Positions 22,092 to 22,119 of a stretch of DNA of 22,119 nucleotides are shown here, in pieces. The notes beneath the pieces were generated by a model. It made no database searches, had not been told where the DNA came from, and saw nothing but the letters and a program-made list of their open reading frames with translations. Both the position numbers and the translations under genes were made by a program. The stretch comes from CAYRUP01 sp964489265 (GTDB taxonomy: Bacteria; Pseudomonadota; Gammaproteobacteria; DSM-16500): contig CAZAXX010000039.1 of assembly GCA_964489265.1 (NCBI GenBank), forward strand, positions 1 to 22,119, in the 5' to 3' direction. Position 1 is the first letter of the stretch; every line of letters begins with the position of its first letter.

Positions 22092-22119
22092 AAGTATGAT
22101 TTTCGGTGAAAAAAATACA

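Overview
The window is AT-rich DNA from what looks like a gammaproteobacterium of the Legionellales/Coxiella-like type. This is an inference. It rests on proteobacterial housekeeping genes (aroA, pcnB, a MidA-type methyltransferase, a FolM-type pteridine reductase, tRNA-Glu), on two eukaryote-like protein kinases and several large lineage-specific proteins that resemble host-interaction candidates, and on abundant short inverted-repeat elements that begin TGTCATCCTGA. No transposase, CRISPR array, rRNA or replication origin was seen.

Layout: 1-1088 is the N-terminal part of a lipoprotein (minus strand, cut by the window edge). 1166-3244 is a 692-residue protein of unknown function (minus). 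3353-4951 is a TPR-methyltransferase fusion (minus). 5006-8459 is a plus-strand run of aroA, a four-helix membrane protein, an SDR/DoxX-like fusion and a DUF2269 membrane protein. 8456-8974 is a small soluble minus-strand protein. 9307-11430 is an apparently active Ser/Thr kinase with inverted-repeat elements on both sides. 11575-12960 is pcnB (minus). 13012-13084 is tRNA-Glu(CTC). 13265-15367 is an FAD-binding oxidoreductase-like protein with an added coiled and membrane tail. 15424-15972 is a small unknown protein ('gene X').

The most unusual region is 15642-18048. A HEPN-family Abi_2/AbiF-type gene (16372-17352) follows a compact promoter and a short hairpin with a U-tract that could be its noncoding RNA partner. 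This cassette lies between two direct copies of the gene X tail / inverted repeat / 3' end of a pterin-synthase-like gene. They share 219 identical bases. The left copy has whole gene X and a broken pterin gene; the right copy has a broken gene X and the whole pterin gene. That is the pattern expected from single-crossover integration of a circle or from a duplication around an insertion.

The right end has the divergent COG0720 pterin-synthase-like gene (minus), a second kinase-like gene (plus), a MidA-type methyltransferase (minus) and a pteridine reductase (plus). The pterin-synthase-like protein and the pteridine reductase may belong to the same reduced-pterin metabolism, with the kinase gene now lying between the two minus-strand genes. 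The last 180 bases contain two different families of palindromic intergenic repeats.
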